Of a stretch of 64,000 bases of DNA, positions 8,911-18,107 are shown in pieces (positions within the stretch are counted from its first letter, which is position 1; the number at the start of each line of letters is the position of its first letter). Position numbers and translations under genes: made by a program. The notes under the pieces were generated by a model. That model worked only from the letters and a program-made list of their open reading frames with translations. It searched no databases and was not told the DNA's origin. The stretch comes from Bosea sp. ANAM02 (GTDB taxonomy: Bacteria; Pseudomonadota; Alphaproteobacteria; Rhizobiales; Beijerinckiaceae): assembly GCF_011764485.1 (NCBI RefSeq), contig NZ_AP022848.1, positions 4,368,001 to 4,432,000 on the forward strand, given 5' to 3'.

Positions 8911-10308
8911 TCAGATATGCAGCGCGTGGCCCAGCGCCTTCATCGCGGCCTCCGGGAAGGCCTCGCCCAGCGTCGGATGCGCGTGGATCGTGCCCGCAAT
9001 ATCCTGCAGCGTCGCGCCCATCTCGATCGCGAGCCCGAAAGCGGCCGAGAGTTCCGAGACGCCTGAGCCCACCGCCTGGATGCCGAGCACCAGTTCGCTG
9101 CCGGCCTGCGCGACGACGCGGACGAAGCCGGCCTCGCCATGGCGGGTCATCGCCCGGCCATTGGCGGCGAAGGGGAACTGGCCGATCTTCAGCTCGTGGC
9201 CGGCGCGCTTGGCCTCGTCCGGCGAGAGGCCGACCGAGACGATCTCGGGGTCGGTGAAGCAGATCGCCGCGATGCCGCGCTTGTCCCAGGCGCGCGGCAG
9301 GCCGGCGACGATCTCCGCCACCATCTCGCCCTGCGCCATGGCGCGATGCGCCAGCATCGGCTCGCCGGTGACGTCGCCGATGGCATAGATGCCGCGCATC
9401 GCGGTCTCGCAGCGCTCGCCGATGCGGATGAAACGGCCGTCCATGTCGAGCACGAGATTTTCGAGCCCGAGACCGTCGGTGACCGGCTTGCGGCCGACCG
9501 TGACCAGGATCCTGTCGGCCGGCAGGCTGCGCTCCTTGCCGTCGGAAGTCTCGATGCGCAGGCCGTCGCCCTTGGGCGTAGGCCCGAGCGCCTTGGCCCC
9601 TAGCAGTACCTCGACGCCGAGCGCGGTCAGGCGCTTGGAGATCGGGCCGGTCAGCTCGGCATCGTAGAGCGGCAGGATCTTGTCCTGCGCCTCGACGACC
9701 GTGACCTTCGCGCCGAGCTTGGCAAAGGCCGTGCCCAGTTCCAGCCCGATATAGCCGCCGCCGACCACGACGAGGCGCTTCGGCACTTCGGTCAGCGCCA
9801 GCGCGCCGGTCGAGGAGATCACGTTACCGCCGAAGGGCAGGAAGGGCAGCTCGACCGGGGCCGAACCGGTGGCGATGACGATGGCCTCGGCCTGGATCGT
9901 CTTGGGGCCGGTCTCGGTCTCGACGACAACGGTCTTGCCGTCGCGGAAGCGGGCCTTGCCATGGACGATCTTGACCTTCGCCTTGCGCAGCAGGCCGGCG
10001 ACGCCGTTGTTGAGGCGCTGGACGATGCCGTCCTTCCAGGCCACGGCCTGCTTCAGGTCGAGCTTCGGCTCGGCCGCGATCAGGCCGAAGGGCGTCTTGC
10101 CGGCGGCAGCCTCGGCCGCCTTCTCGAACTCCTCGGCGACATGGATCATCGCCTTGGAGGGAATGCAGCCGACATTGAGGCAGGAACCGCCGAGCCTGGT
10201 GCTCTCGACGATGACGGTGTCGATGCCGAGCTGGCCGGCGCGGATGGCGCAGACATAGCCGCCGGGACCGGCACCGATGACGAGAAGCTTGCAGGTGATC
10301 TCGGTCAT
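8911..10308 (-). CDS. lpdA: dihydrolipoyl dehydrogenase (E3)
   Basis: This flavoenzyme reoxidises dihydrolipoamide on E2 with NAD+. The 465-aa protein has an N-terminal FAD-binding loop IGAGPGGYV, the redox-active disulfide C43/C48 in SCLNVGCIPSK, a second NAD-binding loop VVGGGYIGLE, and the C-terminal dimer-interface HAHPTLGEAF with the His-Glu catalytic pair. It is downstream of the branched-chain E2 gene on the same strand, separated by repeat C2, so it most likely serves that complex (lpdV role). Confidence 0.95.
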   Translation of the reverse strand: MTEITCKLLVIGAGPGGYVCAIRAGQLGIDTVIVESTRLGGSCLNVGCIPSKAMIHVAEEFEKAAEAAAGKTPFGLIAAEPKLDLKQAVAWKDGIVQRLNNGVAGLLRKAKVKIVHGKARFRDGKTVVVETETGPKTIQAEAIVIATGSAPVELPFLPFGGNVISSTGALALTEVPKRLVVVGGGYIGLELGTAFAKLGAKVTVVEAQDKILPLYDAELTGPISKRLTALGVEVLLGAKALGPTPKGDGLRIETSDGKERSLPADRILVTVGRKPVTDGLGLENLVLDMDGRFIRIGERCETAMRGIYAIGDVTGEPMLAHRAMAQGEMVAEIVAGLPRAWDKRGIAAICFTDPEIVSVGLSPDEAKRAGHELKIGQFPFAANGRAMTRHGEAGFVRVVAQAGSELVLGIQAVGSGVSELSAAFGLAIEMGATLQDIAGTIHAHPTLGEAFPEAAMKALGHALHI

Positions 10309-10355
10309 GCGTTCGCTCCGCCATCGTAGGGGAGAATTTCTCGCCCCAACCTCGC

Positions 10356-10452
10356 CGTCATCCCGGGCTTGACCCGGGATCCATGCCGGAGCGTTTCCAA
10401 GAAAGGTTCAGGCATGGATCCCGGATATTCGCTTCGCTGCGTCCGGGATGAC
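10356..10452. repeat. family C palindromic repeat, copy C2
   Basis: The element starts CGTCATCCCGGGCTTGACC, contains GGATCCATGCCGGAGC and the opposing TTCAGGCATGGATCCCGG, and ends TCCGGGATGACC. It lies inside the bkd-lpd operon, between the E2 and E3 genes. Confidence 0.85.
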
Positions 10453-10482
10453 CCGTTCTGTTCAGACACCACAACCATCGCG

Positions 10483-11865
10483 TCACATATCCACGAAGAG
10501 CGTGGCCGGGTTCTCCAGCAGCTCCTTCAGCCGCTGCACGAAGACGGCGGCATCCCAGCCGTCGATGACGCGGTGGTCGAAGCTGGAGGAGAGGTTCATC
10601 ATCTTGCGCGGCACGAAGGTGGTGCCGTCCCAGACCGGGCGCACAACCATTTTGTTGACGCCGACGATGGCGACCTCCGGATAGTTGATCACCGGCGTCG
10701 TCGCGATGCCGCCGAGCGCGCCGAGCGACGTGATGGTGATGGTCGAGCCGGTCAGTTCGTCGCGCGTGGCGGTACCGTCGCGGCCGCGCTCGGCGAGGCG
10801 GGCAAGCTCGATGCCACAGCCCCAAAGATCGCGCGCCTCGGCATGTTTCACCACCGGCACGATCAGGCCGGTCGGCGTCTGCGTGGCGATGCCGATATTG
10901 ATCGCGGCATGCTGGCGCACGATGCCGGCCTCGTCATCGTAGAGCGCATTCAGCGCCGGCTGCTCGGCGAGCGCCTTGACCATGGCCCGCATCAGGAAGG
11001 GCAAGAGAGTCAGCTTGGGCCGCTCCGGCGTCGGCTTCCTGTTCAGCGTCGCGCGCAGGTCCTCCAGGGCCGAGACATTCACCTCCTCGACGATGGTGAT
11101 GTGCGGGATGCGCGACTTTGACAGCGCCATCTTCTCGGCGATGCGCCGGCGCAGGCCGACGACCTTGACCTCGGTGACGGCGCTCTGCTCGACGAGCCCG
11201 CCACCACGAGCGGGCTCCGGACCGCGCAGCAGGAAGGCGTCGATATCCTGATGGGTGACGCGCCCGGCAGGACCCGTGCCCTGGACCTGGCGCAGATCGA
11301 CCCCGGCCTCGCGTGCCTTCAGGCGCACGGCCGGCGAGGCCAACGGCTTCTCGCCCGGCGCGCGACGCTGGGCGGTGGTCGTATTGGCGCGCGCAGGCTT
11401 GGGCGGCGGAGGCGTTGGCGCAGCCGGTTTGGCGGGAGCGCGCTGCCCACTCCGCGAGCCTTCATCCTGAGGAGCCGTTCCGGCAGGAACGGCGTCTCGA
11501 AGGATGGTCGCGGAGGCTCCGGTGTCCACTGAAGCATCCTTCGAGACGCCGCTGCGCGGCTCCTCAGGATGAGGGCTCGCGGTGTCGACCTCGCTCTCGA
11601 CATTCGCCGCAGCAGCACCTTCGCCCGCGACCTTCAGCTTTACGATGGCCGAGCCGATCGCGACGGTGTCGCCGACCTCGGCGCCGACCCAGGTGACCTC
11701 GCCCTCCACCGGCGAGGGAATCTCGACCGTCGCCTTGTCGGTCATCACGGCGGCGAGCAGATCGTCCTCGCGGACGATGTCGCCGATCTTGACGTGCCAC
11801 TCGACGAGTTCGGCTTCCGCGATGCCTTCGCCGACATCCGGCAGCTTGATGATGCGCTCGGCCAT
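10483..11865 (-). CDS. bkdB: branched-chain 2-oxoacid dehydrogenase E2 (dihydrolipoyl acyltransferase)
   Basis: E2 transfers the acyl group from E1 through a lipoyl arm to CoA and forms the core of the complex. In the 460-aa protein the lipoyl domain covers about residues 1-80 with the lipoylated lysine K44 in [11 protein letters not shown] peripheral-subunit-binding domain follows near 165-205 ([13 protein letters not shown]). The catalytic domain ends with the active-site H431 and D435 in DHRVIDG. The linker residues of about 98-138 are encoded by an in-frame family A repeat (11457-11577), including [19 protein letters not shown] and APQDEG. The start at 11865 overlaps the E1 beta stop by one base (TGATG), which implies translational coupling. 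Confidence 0.95.
   Translation of the reverse strand: MAERIIKLPDVGEGIAEAELVEWHVKIGDIVREDDLLAAVMTDKATVEIPSPVEGEVTWVGAEVGDTVAIGSAIVKLKVAGEGAAAANVESEVDTASPHPEEPRSGVSKDASVDTGASATILRDAVPAGTAPQDEGSRSGQRAPAKPAAPTPPPPKPARANTTTAQRRAPGEKPLASPAVRLKAREAGVDLRQVQGTGPAGRVTHQDIDAFLLRGPEPARGGGLVEQSAVTEVKVVGLRRRIAEKMALSKSRIPHITIVEEVNVSALEDLRATLNRKPTPERPKLTLLPFLMRAMVKALAEQPALNALYDDEAGIVRQHAAINIGIATQTPTGLIVPVVKHAEARDLWGCGIELARLAERGRDGTATRDELTGSTITITSLGALGGIATTPVINYPEVAIVGVNKMVVRPVWDGTTFVPRKMMNLSSSFDHRVIDGWDAAVFVQRLKELLENPATLFVDM
11457..11577. repeat. family A palindromic repeat A2, in frame inside bkdB
   Basis: The 121-bp element has the same ends (AGCCTTCATCCTGAGGAGC and GGCTCCTCAGGATGAGGGCT) and inner blocks as the two intergenic copies, but lies wholly inside the E2 reading frame. 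Read on the minus strand it has GCGCAGCGG where copy A3 has GCGCAAGCGG on the plus strand, one base shorter; the two peptide frames (PHPEEP and VSKDA) are therefore joined without a stop. It replaces or extends the flexible linker after the lipoyl domain. Confidence 0.88.
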
Positions 11866-12881
11866 CAGCGTGCCTCCATGATATCCAGCAGCGCCTGTCC
11901 GAGGCGGGCGGGGCCGGGGAAATAGTCCCATTCCTGCGCATGCGGATAGGGCGTGTCCCAGCCGGTGACGCGCATAACCGGCGCCTCCAGATGGTAGAAG
12001 CAGTGTTCCTGCACCAAGGCAGCGAGTTCGCCACCGAAGCCGGAGGTCAGCGTCGCCTCGTGCAGCACGATGCAGCGCCCGGTCTTCCGGACCGAGGCCA
12101 GGATCGCCTCCAGATCGAGCGGGACGAGCGTGCGCAGGTCGATGACCTCTGCGTCGACGCCGGTGTCCTCGGCGGCGGCCAGCGCGACATGGACCATGGT
12201 GCCATAGGCTAGGATGGTGACGGCCGAACCCTCGCGCCGCGTCGCCGCCTTGCCGAGCGGCACGGTGTAATGGCCCTCCGGCACCTCGGCGAGCTCATGC
12301 TTCGACCAGGCCGTGATCGGCCGGTCGTGATGCCCGTCGAAGGGGCCGTTATAGAGCCGCTTCGGCTCCAGGAAGATCACCGGGTCGGGATCCTCGATCG
12401 CCGCGATCAGCAGGCCCTTGGCGTCATAGGGGTTGGACGGGACGATCGTCTTGAGGCCCGAGACATGGGTGAAGAGCGCTTCCGGGCTCTGGCTATGGGT
12501 CTGGCCGCCGAAGATGCCGCCGCCGGTCGGCATGCGGATCACCAGCGGGCAGGTGAAATCGCCGGCCGAACGGTAGCGCAGGCGCGCGGCCTCCGAGACG
12601 ATCTGGTCATAGGCCGGGTACATGTAGTCGGCGAACTGGATCTCGATGCAGGGCTTCAGGCCGTAGGACGCCATGCCGATCGCGGTGCCGACGATGCCGG
12701 CCTCGCTGATCGGTGCGTCGAAGCAGCGCGAGACCCCGTATTTCTGCTGGAGCCCATGGGTGCAGCGGAAGACGCCGCCGAAGAAGCCGACATCCTCGCC
12801 GAAGACCACGACATCGTCGTCGCGGCCCATGGCGACGTCCATCGCGGAGCGGATCGCCTCGATCATCGTCATCCTGGCCAT
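11865..12881 (-). CDS. bkdA2: branched-chain 2-oxoacid dehydrogenase E1 beta subunit
   Basis: With E1 alpha this forms the thiamine-diphosphate decarboxylase that acts on the 2-oxoacids of valine, leucine and isoleucine. The 338-aa length and family motifs ([13 protein letters not shown] near residue 28, [12 protein letters not shown] near 83, the C-terminal transketolase domain with DLRTLVPLD) are as expected for E1 beta. It is followed directly by E2 (1-bp overlap) and preceded by E1 alpha, with repeat D1 between them. Confidence 0.95.
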   Translation of the reverse strand: MARMTMIEAIRSAMDVAMGRDDDVVVFGEDVGFFGGVFRCTHGLQQKYGVSRCFDAPISEAGIVGTAIGMASYGLKPCIEIQFADYMYPAYDQIVSEAARLRYRSAGDFTCPLVIRMPTGGGIFGGQTHSQSPEALFTHVSGLKTIVPSNPYDAKGLLIAAIEDPDPVIFLEPKRLYNGPFDGHHDRPITAWSKHELAEVPEGHYTVPLGKAATRREGSAVTILAYGTMVHVALAAAEDTGVDAEVIDLRTLVPLDLEAILASVRKTGRCIVLHEATLTSGFGGELAALVQEHCFYHLEAPVMRVTGWDTPYPHAQEWDYFPGPARLGQALLDIMEAR

Positions 12882-12919
12882 GTCAGAGGACTCCGATGAA
12901 GAGGCGGAAGGAGCACTTC

Positions 12920-13010
12920 GTCATGGTCGGGCTTGTCCCGACCATCCATGTCTTCGCTGGTCGAGCGTCGTGTTCAAGACGTGGATGCTCGCCACAAAGG
13001 CGAGCATGAC
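12920..13010. repeat. family D repeat, copy D1
   Basis: The element has a left arm hairpin GTCATGGTCGGG...CCCGACCAT, a core CCATGTCTTCG pairing with CAAGACGTGG, and a right arm ATGCTCGCC...GGCGAGCAT ending GAC. It can fold as a three-way junction. It lies between the E1 alpha and E1 beta genes inside the bkd operon. Confidence 0.85.
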
Positions 13011-13040
13011 GGCGGAGGTTCGAGCACAAGGTCGCCATCC

Positions 13041-14426
<1,386 letters not shown>

Positions 14427-14450
14427 CTAGCGGTGACGCTTCGGAGGTTC

Positions 14451-14518
14451 ATTCCGAATTTGCCCGTAGCGGCGAAATCCGACAGAATGAATTCCCGCCT
14501 GATGCAAGATTTCCGGAA
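14451..14518. promoter_or_regulatory. candidate Lrp-type sites in the bkdA1/bkdR intergenic region
   Basis: Three similar short palindromic patches occur between the divergent genes: ATTCCGAAT (14451-14459), GAATGAATTC (14485-14494) and TTCCGGAA (14511-14518). Centres are about 36 and 25 bp apart. Multiple spaced sites are typical for Lrp-family wrapping, but the assignment is inference. Confidence 0.3.
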
Positions 14519-14528
14519 TGATCTCCCG

Positions 14529-15026
14529 ATGAACAAAAAGAGCCAGAATGGTCCTGCTTTCGATCTGATCGATCGCAAGATTCTTGCTGCGTTGCGGGAT
14601 GACGGGCGGCTGACGACACAGGCGCTGGCCGAAAAGGTCGGGCTATCGCCTTCGCCCTGCTGGACGCGGGTGAAGCGCCTGGAGGAATCCGGCGCGATCG
14701 AGAAATATGTCGCGCTGCTCGACCACAAGGCGCTCGGCTACAACAATATCGTCTTCGTCGAGATCACGCTCGACAAACATGACGACAAGGTTCTGGACCA
14801 GTGCGGCGAGGCGCTGAGCCGGGCGCCGGAGGTGGTCGAGGCGCATCTGGTCACCGGCGAATACGACTATCTCGCCAAGGTCGTGGTCAGCGGCACCGAC
14901 CATTACGAGCGCTTCCTGCGCGGAACGATCTACCGCATCCCCGGCGTGCGCCAGACGCGGACGACGTTCGGCTTGCGGGCGCTGAAGCGGACGCTGTCGG
15001 TCGATCCGCTGAAGGTGGTGGGATGA
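14529..15026 (+). CDS. bkdR: Lrp/AsnC-family regulator of the bkd operon
   Basis: This 165-aa Lrp-type protein has an HTH near residues 12-65 (DLIDRKILAALRDDGR, LSPSPCWTRVKRLEESG) and a RAM domain (TGEYDYLAKVVVSG near 110-123). In Pseudomonas, BkdR is an Lrp homologue divergent from the bkd genes and activates them in response to branched-chain amino acids; the same layout is seen here. The start is uncertain: 14529 (MNKKSQ) is preferred, but an in-frame ATG at 14487 is possible. A family E-like palindrome and repeat D2 follow. Confidence 0.88.
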   Translation: MNKKSQNGPAFDLIDRKILAALRDDGRLTTQALAEKVGLSPSPCWTRVKRLEESGAIEKYVALLDHKALGYNNIVFVEITLDKHDDKVLDQCGEALSRAPEVVEAHLVTGEYDYLAKVVVSGTDHYERFLRGTIYRIPGVRQTRTTFGLRALKRTLSVDPLKVVG

Positions 15027-15032
15027 GCGGCC

Positions 15033-15136
15033 GTCATGCTCGGGCTCGACCCGAGCACCTCCTGCCGAAAGAGGCTCCTTGAGCCTCGTCCTGCCTGAGA
15101 TTCTCGGGTCTCCGTTGCGCTTCGCCCGAGAATGAC
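15033..15136. repeat. palindromic intergenic element (family E, single copy here)
   Basis: GTCATGCTCGGG at the left end pairs with CCCGAGAATGAC at the right end with one mismatch, and the left arm has an internal CTCGGG/CCCGAG hairpin. It is adjacent to repeat D2 and resembles it in style, but the inner sequence differs from families A-D. Confidence 0.6.
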
Positions 15137-15145
15137 GCCCTCGAC

Positions 15146-15236
15146 GTCATGCTCGCCCTTGTGGCGGGCATCCACGTCCTGAACACGGTCTGCGACCGGC
15201 GAAGACGTGGATGGTCGGGGCAAGCCCGACCATGAC
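15146..15236. repeat. family D repeat, copy D2
   Basis: The left arm is GTCATGCTCGCCCTTGTGGC with GGGCATCCACGTCC. The right arm is GAAGACGTGGATGGTCGGGG with CAAGCCCGACCATGAC. It lies between the convergent bkdR and LLM-oxidoreductase genes. Confidence 0.85.
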
Positions 15237-15250
15237 GATGTGACAGAGGA

Positions 15251-16288
15251 TTAAGCCAGCATCTCCCGCACCAGCGGCACGACCCTCTCGCCATAGAGCC
15301 GGATGCACTCCATCGCCTTCTCGTGCTCCAGCGGGCCGGCGCTGTACTTGAGCTGGAAGCGGGCGATGCCCAGCCCCTTGGCGGTAGCAGCGATCTTGCG
15401 GGCCACCGTCTTGGGCGAGCCGAGATAGAGCGAGCCCCGAGCGACCTCCTGCTCGAACTCGTCACGGCCCATGGGCGGCCAGCCGCGCTCGGCGCCGATG
15501 CGGTCGCGCATCTGCTTGTAGGCCGGGAAGAACTCCTCCTTCGCCTGCTCGTCCGTCGCCGCGACATAGCCCGGCGAATGCACGCCGACGGGCTTCGCCG
15601 GCTTGCCGATCTGGCCATAGGCGCGGTGATACAGGTCCACGAACGGCTTGAAGCGCAGTGGGTCGCCGCCGATGATGGCGAGCATCAAGGGCAGGTCGTA
15701 GCGCACCGCGCGCACCACCGATTCCGGGCTGCCGCCGACGCCGATCCAGGTCTTGAGCGGGCCGTTCTCGACCGGCGGATAGACGAGCTGGTCCTTGAGC
15801 GGCGGACGGATCGAACCCTGCCAGGTCAACGGCTGCTGCGGCAGCAGGCCGGCAAAGAGATCGATCTTCTCCTCGAACAGCTTCTCGTAATCGCGCAGGT
15901 CGAGCCCGAAGAGCGGGAAGGATTCGGTGAAGGAACCGCGCCCCAGGATCACCTCGGCGCGCCCGTTCGAGAGTGCATCGACGGTCGCGAAGCGCTGGAA
16001 GACGCGGATCGGATCGTCCGAGCTTAATACTGTCACGGCGGAACCCAGCTTGATCCGGCCGGTGCGCGTCGCCACGCCGGCCAGCACCGTCTCCGGCGAG
16101 GAGACCGCGAAATCGGCCCGGTGATGCTCGCCGACGCCGATGAAATCGATGCCGACCTGATCGGCCAGGACGGCTTCCTCGACGAGATTGCGGATCACCT
16201 GCGCATGGGGCAGCGGCTTGCCGTCCGCCCCGTTTGTGACGTCGCCGAAGGTGTCGAGCCCGAATTCCAGGTCCTGCGCCATGATCAT
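15251..16288 (-). CDS. LLM-class (luciferase-like) flavin-dependent oxidoreductase
   Basis: This 345-aa protein belongs to the bacterial luciferase-like superfamily, which uses reduced FMN or F420. The TIM-barrel pattern is visible: GLDTFGD at the N-terminus, GVGEHHRADF near residue 50, AEVILGRGSF near 113, and a C-terminal FQLKYSAGPLEHEKAM segment. The start is either ATG 16288 (MIMAQD) or 16282 (MAQD), both without a strong ribosome site. It is divergent from the LysR gene next to formate dehydrogenase. The substrate is unknown. Confidence 0.85.
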   Translation of the reverse strand: MIMAQDLEFGLDTFGDVTNGADGKPLPHAQVIRNLVEEAVLADQVGIDFIGVGEHHRADFAVSSPETVLAGVATRTGRIKLGSAVTVLSSDDPIRVFQRFATVDALSNGRAEVILGRGSFTESFPLFGLDLRDYEKLFEEKIDLFAGLLPQQPLTWQGSIRPPLKDQLVYPPVENGPLKTWIGVGGSPESVVRAVRYDLPLMLAIIGGDPLRFKPFVDLYHRAYGQIGKPAKPVGVHSPGYVAATDEQAKEEFFPAYKQMRDRIGAERGWPPMGRDEFEQEVARGSLYLGSPKTVARKIAATAKGLGIARFQLKYSAGPLEHEKAMECIRLYGERVVPLVREMLA

Positions 16289-16491
16289 CCCGAGGCCGCG
16301 ACGCGACCCTTTGCCTGCCGGCCATCCCGGCCTCCGGGAGTTAGGGTCGGGATTGCCCCAGCGCAATTGTCAGGGCGTTGCCCCTCCAGCAACAGGCTGT
16401 TTGCACTAATGCAACCGCGCCGCTTGCATCGCCCGCGCAAGCTGCCGATGTTCGGGCGCGCGGCGCTCTCCGCCGCCTCCGAGCCGACATC

Positions 16492-17406
16492 ATGATCATT
16501 CGCCAGCTTGTCTATCTCGACGCACTCGCCCGCGAGAAGCATTTCCGCCGCGCGGCCGAGGCCTGCCATGTCTCGCAGCCGACGCTCTCGGCCGCGATCG
16601 GACAGCTCGAGGACGAACTCGGCGTGATGATCGTCGAGCGCGGGCGGCGTTTCCAGGGCTTCACCAAGGAGGGCGAGGTCGTGCTCGCCCATGCAAGGCG
16701 CATTCTGGCCGAGGCCGAGGTGATGAAGGACTCGATCGCCGAACTGCGCGAAGGCGTCTCGGGCCGCATCCGGCTCGGCGCGATCCCGACCGCGCTGCCG
16801 ATGATCGCCCATATCACCGCGCCTTTCTCGGAGCGCTATCCGGCCGTGTCGCTGACCGTGCTGTCGCTGACCTCGCAGGAGATCCAGCAGGGCATCGACG
16901 ATTTCGAACTCGATGTCGGGCTGACCTATCTCGACAACGAGCCGCTCGACCGGGTGATCTCCAAGCCGATCTACCAGGAATCCTATGTGCTGCTGACGCG
17001 TGAGGACGGGCCCTTCGGCACGCGCGACACAATCACCTGGGCGGAAGCGGCCGAGCAGAAGCTCTGCCTGCTCACCGGCGACATGCAGAACCGGCGCATC
17101 ATCGACGGCATTTTCCGCTCGGTCGGCACCGCGCCACGCCCGGCGATCGAGACCAACTCGATCTTCAACCTCTGCTCGCATGCCGGCATCCAGGGCATCG
17201 CCAGCATCGTCTCGCTGCAATTGCTGGAATTCTTCGGCGTACCGCTCGGCACCAGGGCGCTGTCGCTGGTCGAGCCGGAGGCGCAGCGCACGATCGGCCT
17301 GATCGTGGCCGACCGCCAGCCGGTCGCGCCGCTCGCGCGCAACCTGCTGATGATGACGAAGCCGGTCGCCGATGCAGGGCTACCCCGGCGGCCGATCGTA
17401 CGATAG
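16492..17406 (+). CDS. fdsR: LysR-family regulator of formate dehydrogenase (OxyR-like DNA-binding domain)
   Basis: This 304-aa LysR protein sits directly upstream of the fds operon on the same strand, as fdsR does in Cupriavidus. Its recognition segment (HFRRAAEACHVSQPTLS and LEDELGVMIVER) is very close to that of E. coli OxyR. The effector domain does not keep the OxyR redox cysteines: the aligned region reads LLTGDMQNRRII. It is therefore probably a metabolite sensor that keeps OxyR-type DNA recognition. Two GATAG-N7-CTATC palindromes, one overlapping its stop codon, lie between it and fdsG. Confidence 0.88.
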   Translation: MIIRQLVYLDALAREKHFRRAAEACHVSQPTLSAAIGQLEDELGVMIVERGRRFQGFTKEGEVVLAHARRILAEAEVMKDSIAELREGVSGRIRLGAIPTALPMIAHITAPFSERYPAVSLTVLSLTSQEIQQGIDDFELDVGLTYLDNEPLDRVISKPIYQESYVLLTREDGPFGTRDTITWAEAAEQKLCLLTGDMQNRRIIDGIFRSVGTAPRPAIETNSIFNLCSHAGIQGIASIVSLQLLEFFGVPLGTRALSLVEPEAQRTIGLIVADRQPVAPLARNLLMMTKPVADAGLPRRPIVR

Positions 17407-17418
17407 CCTTCGCCTATC
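17402..17418. promoter_or_regulatory. OxyR/LysR-type operator, site 1 (GATAG-N7-CTATC)
   Basis: The perfect palindrome GATAG CCTTCGC CTATC overlaps the last codon and stop of the LysR gene; the flanks extend the symmetry (AC..GT). The architecture equals the classical OxyR half-site motif ATAG-N7-CTAT. An identical pattern recurs 125 bp downstream. Confidence 0.6.
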
Positions 17419-17526
17419 GTCGTAGAAGCAGCGCAGCATTGTGCAGCGCAAAATCGAAGCGACGCGGCATTTTCGATCAAACCTGCCAGTCAGGATCTTC
17501 CGAAGAGGCGCTTGTTTCCGGGTTTT

Positions 17527-17543
17527 GATAGCCAAAAACTATC
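17527..17543. promoter_or_regulatory. OxyR/LysR-type operator, site 2 (GATAG-N7-CTATC)
   Basis: The palindrome GATAG CCAAAAA CTATC lies 90 bp before the fdsG start codon, a position fitting an activator site upstream of the fds promoter. The inner A/T-rich spacer is typical of LysR boxes. A further inverted pair TTGAAA-N9-TTTCAA follows at 17564-17584. Confidence 0.65.
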
Positions 17544-17633
17544 ATGCCTTCGAAAGAAACGATTTGAAATCATTCCAGTTTCAACCACCCTTCCCTTAAC
17601 AAGCGCCCGGTGAACCGGGCCTATGGAGGAAAG

Positions 17634-18107
17634 ATGGCGGCTTATCCGGCCTGGGATCAGGACAGCGCACGCATGATCGTCGCGGGGCTGGCGCATCTGG
17701 AAGGCGCCACGCTGCCGATCCTGCATGCCCTGCAGGACGAGTTCGGCTATGTCGACCCGCAGGCCGTGCCGCTGATCGCGGAGGTGCTGAACCTGTCGCG
17801 CGCCGAGGTCCATGGCGCGATCTCCTTCTATCACGACTTCAAGACGACCCCGCAGCCGAGACGCACCATCAAGCTCTGCCGGGCCGAGGCCTGCCAGGCC
17901 TTGGGCTGCGAGACGGTCGTCGACGAACTCTCCCGCACGCATGGCATCGCGGTCGACAGCCATCATGCCGGCGACGCGGCCGTCGAAACGGTGTATTGTC
18001 TCGGCAATTGCGCGCTCGGGCCGTCCGCCCTGGTCGATGGCGAACTGATCGGGCGCGTCGATGCCGCCCGTATCGCCGGGCTCTGCCAGCACGGAAGGGC
18101 GCAGTGA
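17634..18107 (+). CDS. fdsG: NAD-dependent formate dehydrogenase gamma subunit
   Basis: This 157-aa subunit is homologous to the 24-kDa NuoE subunit and carries one [2Fe-2S] cluster. The ligands are C82 and C87 (CRAEAC) and C122 and C126 (CLGNC). It is the first gene of the fdsGBA-fdhD-fdsD operon for a cytoplasmic molybdenum enzyme oxidising formate to CO2 with reduction of NAD+. GGAGGAAAG precedes the start at good spacing. Its stop overlaps the fdsB start (TGATG). Confidence 0.95.
   Translation: MAAYPAWDQDSARMIVAGLAHLEGATLPILHALQDEFGYVDPQAVPLIAEVLNLSRAEVHGAISFYHDFKTTPQPRRTIKLCRAEACQALGCETVVDELSRTHGIAVDSHHAGDAAVETVYCLGNCALGPSALVDGELIGRVDAARIAGLCQHGRAQ

Noticed and set aside
16492-17406. 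Annotation of the regulator before fdsG as OxyR
   Set aside because: The DNA-binding helix is OxyR-like, but the peroxide-sensing cysteines are absent and no peroxide-defence gene is adjacent.
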